Shown piece after piece: positions 31,202 to 33,865 of a stretch of DNA of 33,865 bases. Source of the DNA: Thermus scotoductus DSM 8553 (lineage in GTDB: Bacteria > Deinococcota > Deinococci > Deinococcales > Thermaceae); assembly GCF_000381045.1 (NCBI RefSeq), contig NZ_KB905732.1:1-33865 (forward strand). Reading direction: 5' to 3'. The number at the start of each line of letters is the position of its first letter. Position 1 is the stretch's first letter. Below the pieces are notes generated by a model, which was given only the letters and a program-made list of their open reading frames with translations, ran no database searches and was not told the DNA's origin. Position numbers and translations under genes: made by a program.

Positions 31202-32605
31202 ATGGGGTTCCTGGAAGAGCTTAGGGCCCTCTTTCCCCCGGGGAGGCTGCTGACCAAGGAGGCAGAGCTTGCCCCTTACGAGTCCGACGCCCTCACCGCC
31301 TACCGCAAGCGTCCCCTGGCTGTGGTGCTTCCCGAGCGGAAGGAGGAGGTGGTGGAAGCGGTGCGCCTCTGCCGCCGGTACGGGGTGCCCTTCCTGGCCC
31401 GGGGAAGCGGCACCAGCCTCTCGGGAGGTTCCTTGCCCGTGGAGGGGGGCCTGGTCATCGCCCTCAACCGCATGAACCGCATCCTACGCCTGGACCCCAA
31501 GGCCCGGATCGCGGTGGTGGAACCCGGGGTGGTGAACCTGGAGGTTTCCCGGCAGGCAGCTCCTTTTGGCCTCTATTACGCCCCCGATCCCTCCAGCCAG
31601 CCCATCTCCACCATTGGCGGGAACGTGGCCTTCAACTCCGGCGGCGCCCACTGCCTGAAGTACGGGATGACGGCGGGCCACGTGCTGGCCCTCGAGGTGG
31701 TCACCCCTGAAGGGGAGGTGGTGCGCCTGGGCGGGGAAGGCCTGGAGAGCGTAGGTCCCGACCTCCACGGCTTTTTCGTGGGCACCGAGGGGCTTTTGGG
31801 AGTAGCCCTGGAGATCACCCTGAGGCTTCTTCCCAAGCCCGAGGCCTACCACACCCTGCTGGCCGCCTACAGGAGCCTCGAGGCCGCCGGCAACGCCGTG
31901 AGCCAGGTGATCCGAAGCGGGCTCCTCCCCGGGGCCATGGAGATCATGGACCGCTTGAGCATAGAGGCCGCCGAGGCAGCGGTGAAGGCCGGCTATCCCC
32001 GGGTGGAGGCCCTCCTCATCGTGGAGCTGGAAGGCCCCAAGGAGGAGGTGGAGGAGGAAGCCAAACTCCTGGCCCAGGTGATTAAAGAAAGCGGGGCCTT
32101 GGAGGTGCGCGTCGCCCAAAGCGAGGCGGAACGCCAGGCCATCTGGAAGGGGCGCAAGGCTGCCTTCAGCGCCGTGGGAAGGCTTTCCCCTGATTACATC
32201 GTCCAGGATGGGGTAGTGCCCCGAAGCCGCCTGGGGGAAGCCCTGAAGGAGATCGGAAGGCTTTCCCAGGAATACGGCCTTAGGGTGGCCAACGTCTTCC
32301 ACGCCGGGGACGGAAACCTTCACCCCCTGGTCCTCTACGACGGCAAAAAACCCGGGGAGCTGGAGCGGGCCGAGGAGCTGGCGGGAGAAATCCTCAAGCT
32401 TTGCGTGCGCCTGGGAGGGTCCTTGACCGGGGAGCACGGCATCGGGGTGGAGAAGAAGGGCTATATGCCCGAAATGTTCGCCCCGGAAGACCTCCTGGCC
32501 ATGGAACGGGTCAAGGAGGCCCTGGACCCCCAAGGCCTCGCCAACCGGGGCAAGGTGCTACCCGGCCACGGGCAAGGCCCGCATCTAGGAGAGGTGTATG
32601 CCTGA
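31202..32605 (+). CDS. glcD: Glycolate oxidase FAD-binding subunit GlcD
   Basis: 467 residues from ATG 31202, with AGGAGGT 4 nt upstream; a GTG 6 nt earlier is inside the Shine-Dalgarno. It has the FAD-binding PCMH fold ([38 protein letters not shown]) and the C-terminal cap with [12 protein letters not shown] and the flavin-site [16 protein letters not shown]. It oxidises glycolate (or D-lactate in close paralogues) to glyoxylate. The neighbouring glcE and malate synthase favour glycolate. It overlaps glcE by 8 nt. Confidence 0.92.
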   Translation: MGFLEELRALFPPGRLLTKEAELAPYESDALTAYRKRPLAVVLPERKEEVVEAVRLCRRYGVPFLARGSGTSLSGGSLPVEGGLVIALNRMNRILRLDPKARIAVVEPGVVNLEVSRQAAPFGLYYAPDPSSQPISTIGGNVAFNSGGAHCLKYGMTAGHVLALEVVTPEGEVVRLGGEGLESVGPDLHGFFVGTEGLLGVALEITLRLLPKPEAYHTLLAAYRSLEAAGNAVSQVIRSGLLPGAMEIMDRLSIEAAEAAVKAGYPRVEALLIVELEGPKEEVEEEAKLLAQVIKESGALEVRVAQSEAERQAIWKGRKAAFSAVGRLSPDYIVQDGVVPRSRLGEALKEIGRLSQEYGLRVANVFHAGDGNLHPLVLYDGKKPGELERAEELAGEILKLCVRLGGSLTGEHGIGVEKKGYMPEMFAPEDLLAMERVKEALDPQGLANRGKVLPGHGQGPHLGEVYA

Positions 32606-33668
32606 GGTCCGTGCCAACTCTCTGGAAGAAGCACAGGAAGCTGTGCGCACCTATCCCCGCCTGCGCCCCAAGGGGGGTGGGAGCAAGCCAGCCCTCTCCA
32701 CCCCCAAGGACGGGGAGACCCTCCTGGATCTTTCGGGCCTCAGGGGCATCCTGGAGTATGCCCCAGAGGAGTTTGTCTTCACCGCCTATGCCGGCACACC
32801 CCTTAAGGAGATAGAGGAAACCCTACGGGCCCACGGCCAGTACCTGCCCTTCCATCCACCCCTGGTGGAACAGGGGGCCACCCTTGGGGGCACGGTGGCA
32901 GCCGGGCTTTCCGGCCCCATGCGGGAACGGTTTGGGGGCCTGAGGGACTTCATCCTGGGCGTGCGCTTCGTGGACGGGGAAGGAAGGGTGGTGCGGGGCG
33001 GAGGCAAGGTGGTGAAAAACGCCGCCGGCTTCCCTTTCCACCGCCTCATGGTGGGTTCCCTGGGAGCCTTCGGGGTCATGGTGGAGCTTTCCTTCAAGGT
33101 CTTCCCCTCCCCCAGGGCCACCCAAACCCTGCGGCTCACCTATGGGAGCCTAGCGGAGGCCCTTGCCGCCATGGAACGCCTCCGGGTGCTTCCCCTGGAT
33201 CTTCTGGCCCTGGACCTCATTCCCCCGGCCACCCTGGAGATTCGGCTAGGGGGGTTCCCCGAAAGCCTGGGGAAAAGACTAAAACGACTACAGGAAATCC
33301 TGCAAAAGGAAGGCGAGGTGCTGGCGGAGGACGAAACCCACTGGGAAGGGGTGCGGAACCTCCGCTTCCTGGAGGAGGCCCCCATCTGGGTCAAGGTTCC
33401 CTCCACCCCCGCCTGGGTGCCCAAGCTGGAAAACCTGCTCCTAGGGCCCAGGCGGTACCTGGCGGGAGGGGAACTCCTCTACGCCGGGATGGAGGCCAAG
33501 GGACTGGCATCCCTTAGGCAGGCAGGGATTCCCCACCTGGTCCTAAAGGGCGCCGAGGATGCCCTCTTCCCCCACCCGCCCGAGGCCTTTTTCCGCAAGC
33601 TTAAGCTGGCCCTGGACCCCAGGAGCCGTTTTCCCTTAGAGAAAAGAGGGGGCGTGGGGGAGCTATAA
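32598..33668 (+). CDS. glcE: Glycolate oxidase subunit GlcE
   Basis: 356 residues. A FAD-binding-4 domain like GlcD's but shorter: [70 protein letters not shown]. GlcE associates with GlcD and the iron-sulfur subunit GlcF in a membrane-linked glycolate dehydrogenase. The ATG is within the last codons of glcD (coupled translation). glcF, the normal third gene, does not follow within the 197 nt left in the window; a structured non-coding region does. Confidence 0.9.
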   Translation: MPEVRANSLEEAQEAVRTYPRLRPKGGGSKPALSTPKDGETLLDLSGLRGILEYAPEEFVFTAYAGTPLKEIEETLRAHGQYLPFHPPLVEQGATLGGTVAAGLSGPMRERFGGLRDFILGVRFVDGEGRVVRGGGKVVKNAAGFPFHRLMVGSLGAFGVMVELSFKVFPSPRATQTLRLTYGSLAEALAAMERLRVLPLDLLALDLIPPATLEIRLGGFPESLGKRLKRLQEILQKEGEVLAEDETHWEGVRNLRFLEEAPIWVKVPSTPAWVPKLENLLLGPRRYLAGGELLYAGMEAKGLASLRQAGIPHLVLKGAEDALFPHPPEAFFRKLKLALDPRSRFPLEKRGGVGEL

Positions 33669-33674
33669 TCCCCC
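33656..33674 (+). terminator. Hairpin overlapping the glcE stop, with an embedded TATAAT
   Basis: GGGGGA (33656-33661), 7 nt, TCCCCC (33669-33674) is a perfect 6-bp stem followed by GGTTTCC. The TAA stop of glcE is in the loop. TATAAT (33664-33669) overlaps it and could be a -10 box for a downstream transcript, though no good -35 is visible. The right arm is shared with the larger stem at 33671-33679/33725-33733, so the two structures compete. Confidence 0.45.
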
Positions 33675-33865
33675 GGTTTCCAAGATAGCCCTCAAGATAC
33701 GCTAACGCGTGACACAGGCTGACCAAACCGGGGATACATTGGACTCCCCCACGTCCACCACAGGTGGACACGGATTTGGTACAATGTTCTTGGGGACAAA
33801 GTTCCCCGTGGACCTTGAAACTTGGAGTAGGGGGTTCCATCGGGTAGTCCGATGGGTAAAACTCC
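33671..33865. ncRNA. Candidate structured RNA, continuing past the right edge; identity unknown
   Basis: At least six helices can be drawn. Nested: CCCCGGTTT (33671-33679) with AAACCGGGG (33725-33733); inside it TAGCC (33686-33690) with GGCTG (33717-33721, one G-U); inside that ACGC-TAAC-GCGT (33699-33710). Then in series: GTCCACC-ACA-GGTGGAC (33753-33769); GGGGA-N6-TCCCC (33792-33807); and GGAGT (33824-33828) with ACTCC (33861-33865) enclosing CCATCGG-N5-CCGATGG (33837-33855). The stretch lacks the GC-rich third-position pattern of local genes in any frame. Possibilities include a riboswitch-like leader, a transposon-associated guide RNA (IscB or TnpB type) or an intron start; I recognise no specific class. 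Strand is not determined. Confidence 0.45.

Noticed and set aside
30145-31257. 370-codon minus-strand frame
   Set aside because: Antisense shadow of malate synthase; the malate synthase motifs on the plus strand are unambiguous.
33601-33840. 79-codon minus-strand frame
   Set aside because: Antisense to the glcE end, no homology pattern and crosses the hairpins.
33709-33865. Open frame from GTG 33709 to the edge (52 codons), including ATG 33784
   Set aside because: Many A/T third positions (22 of 52), no recognisable motif, and it runs through several perfect hairpins; a structured RNA explains the stretch better. It could still be the start of a mobile-element gene.

Overview
The window is chromosomal DNA from a Thermus species or very close relative. 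It has very high G+C, strongly GC-biased third positions, an rnpA frame that swallows rpmH (a known Thermus peculiarity), a GluRS whose KMSKS-type loop reads KISKR at residues 243-247, and many start codons sitting directly behind a -10 box with no Shine-Dalgarno sequence.

Layout. 1-171: start of an IS607-type serine recombinase running off the left edge. 339-3872: rpmH/rnpA-yidD-yidC-khpB-prmC, a tightly packed ribosome / RNase P / membrane-insertion operon. 3789-5918 (minus): LptB-like ABC ATPase and a DUF3084 coiled-coil membrane protein. 5973-8821: gltX, a small exported protein and ftsY. 8845-15026: a three-gene cassette with its own promoter and lower G+C, encoding a large adenine methyltransferase with a nuclease-like N-terminus, a NurA-like nuclease and a HerA-like ATPase. 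This is the best candidate here for an unusual defence / DNA-processing system. 15078-18380: a DsbB-like protein, a degenerate shikimate-dehydrogenase-like protein and UvrD/PcrA. 18387-21964: a palindromic divergent promoter, a truncated phosphohexomutase coupled to a metallo-beta-lactamase-fold hydrolase, then fadD with a recognisable FadR-type operator. 21991-25154 (minus): HD phosphohydrolase, and the operon ABC ATPase-deoD-enoyl-CoA hydratase. 25203-26636: CRP/FNR regulator and ComB. 26656-28664 (minus): an HspR-type repressor whose whole domain is duplicated in one chain (276 bp repeated without a mismatch), translationally coupled to an M20 peptidase. 28706-33668: IclR regulator divergent from malate synthase, followed by glcD-glcE, together a glycolate/glyoxylate utilisation locus. 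33664-33865: no convincing gene, but a dense set of nested inverted repeats that looks like a structured RNA continuing past the right edge, where glcF would normally be expected.

How the parts work together. Glycolate oxidase subunits make glyoxylate, malate synthase condenses it with acetyl-CoA, and the divergent IclR protein is the obvious local regulator. fadD and the enoyl-CoA hydratase belong to fatty-acid degradation. YidC, FtsY and YidD serve membrane protein insertion. The methylase/NurA/HerA cassette stands apart in composition and is probably acquired. Regulatory sequence is unusually legible: several genes carry TANNNT 6-9 nt before the start codon, consistent with leaderless mRNAs.
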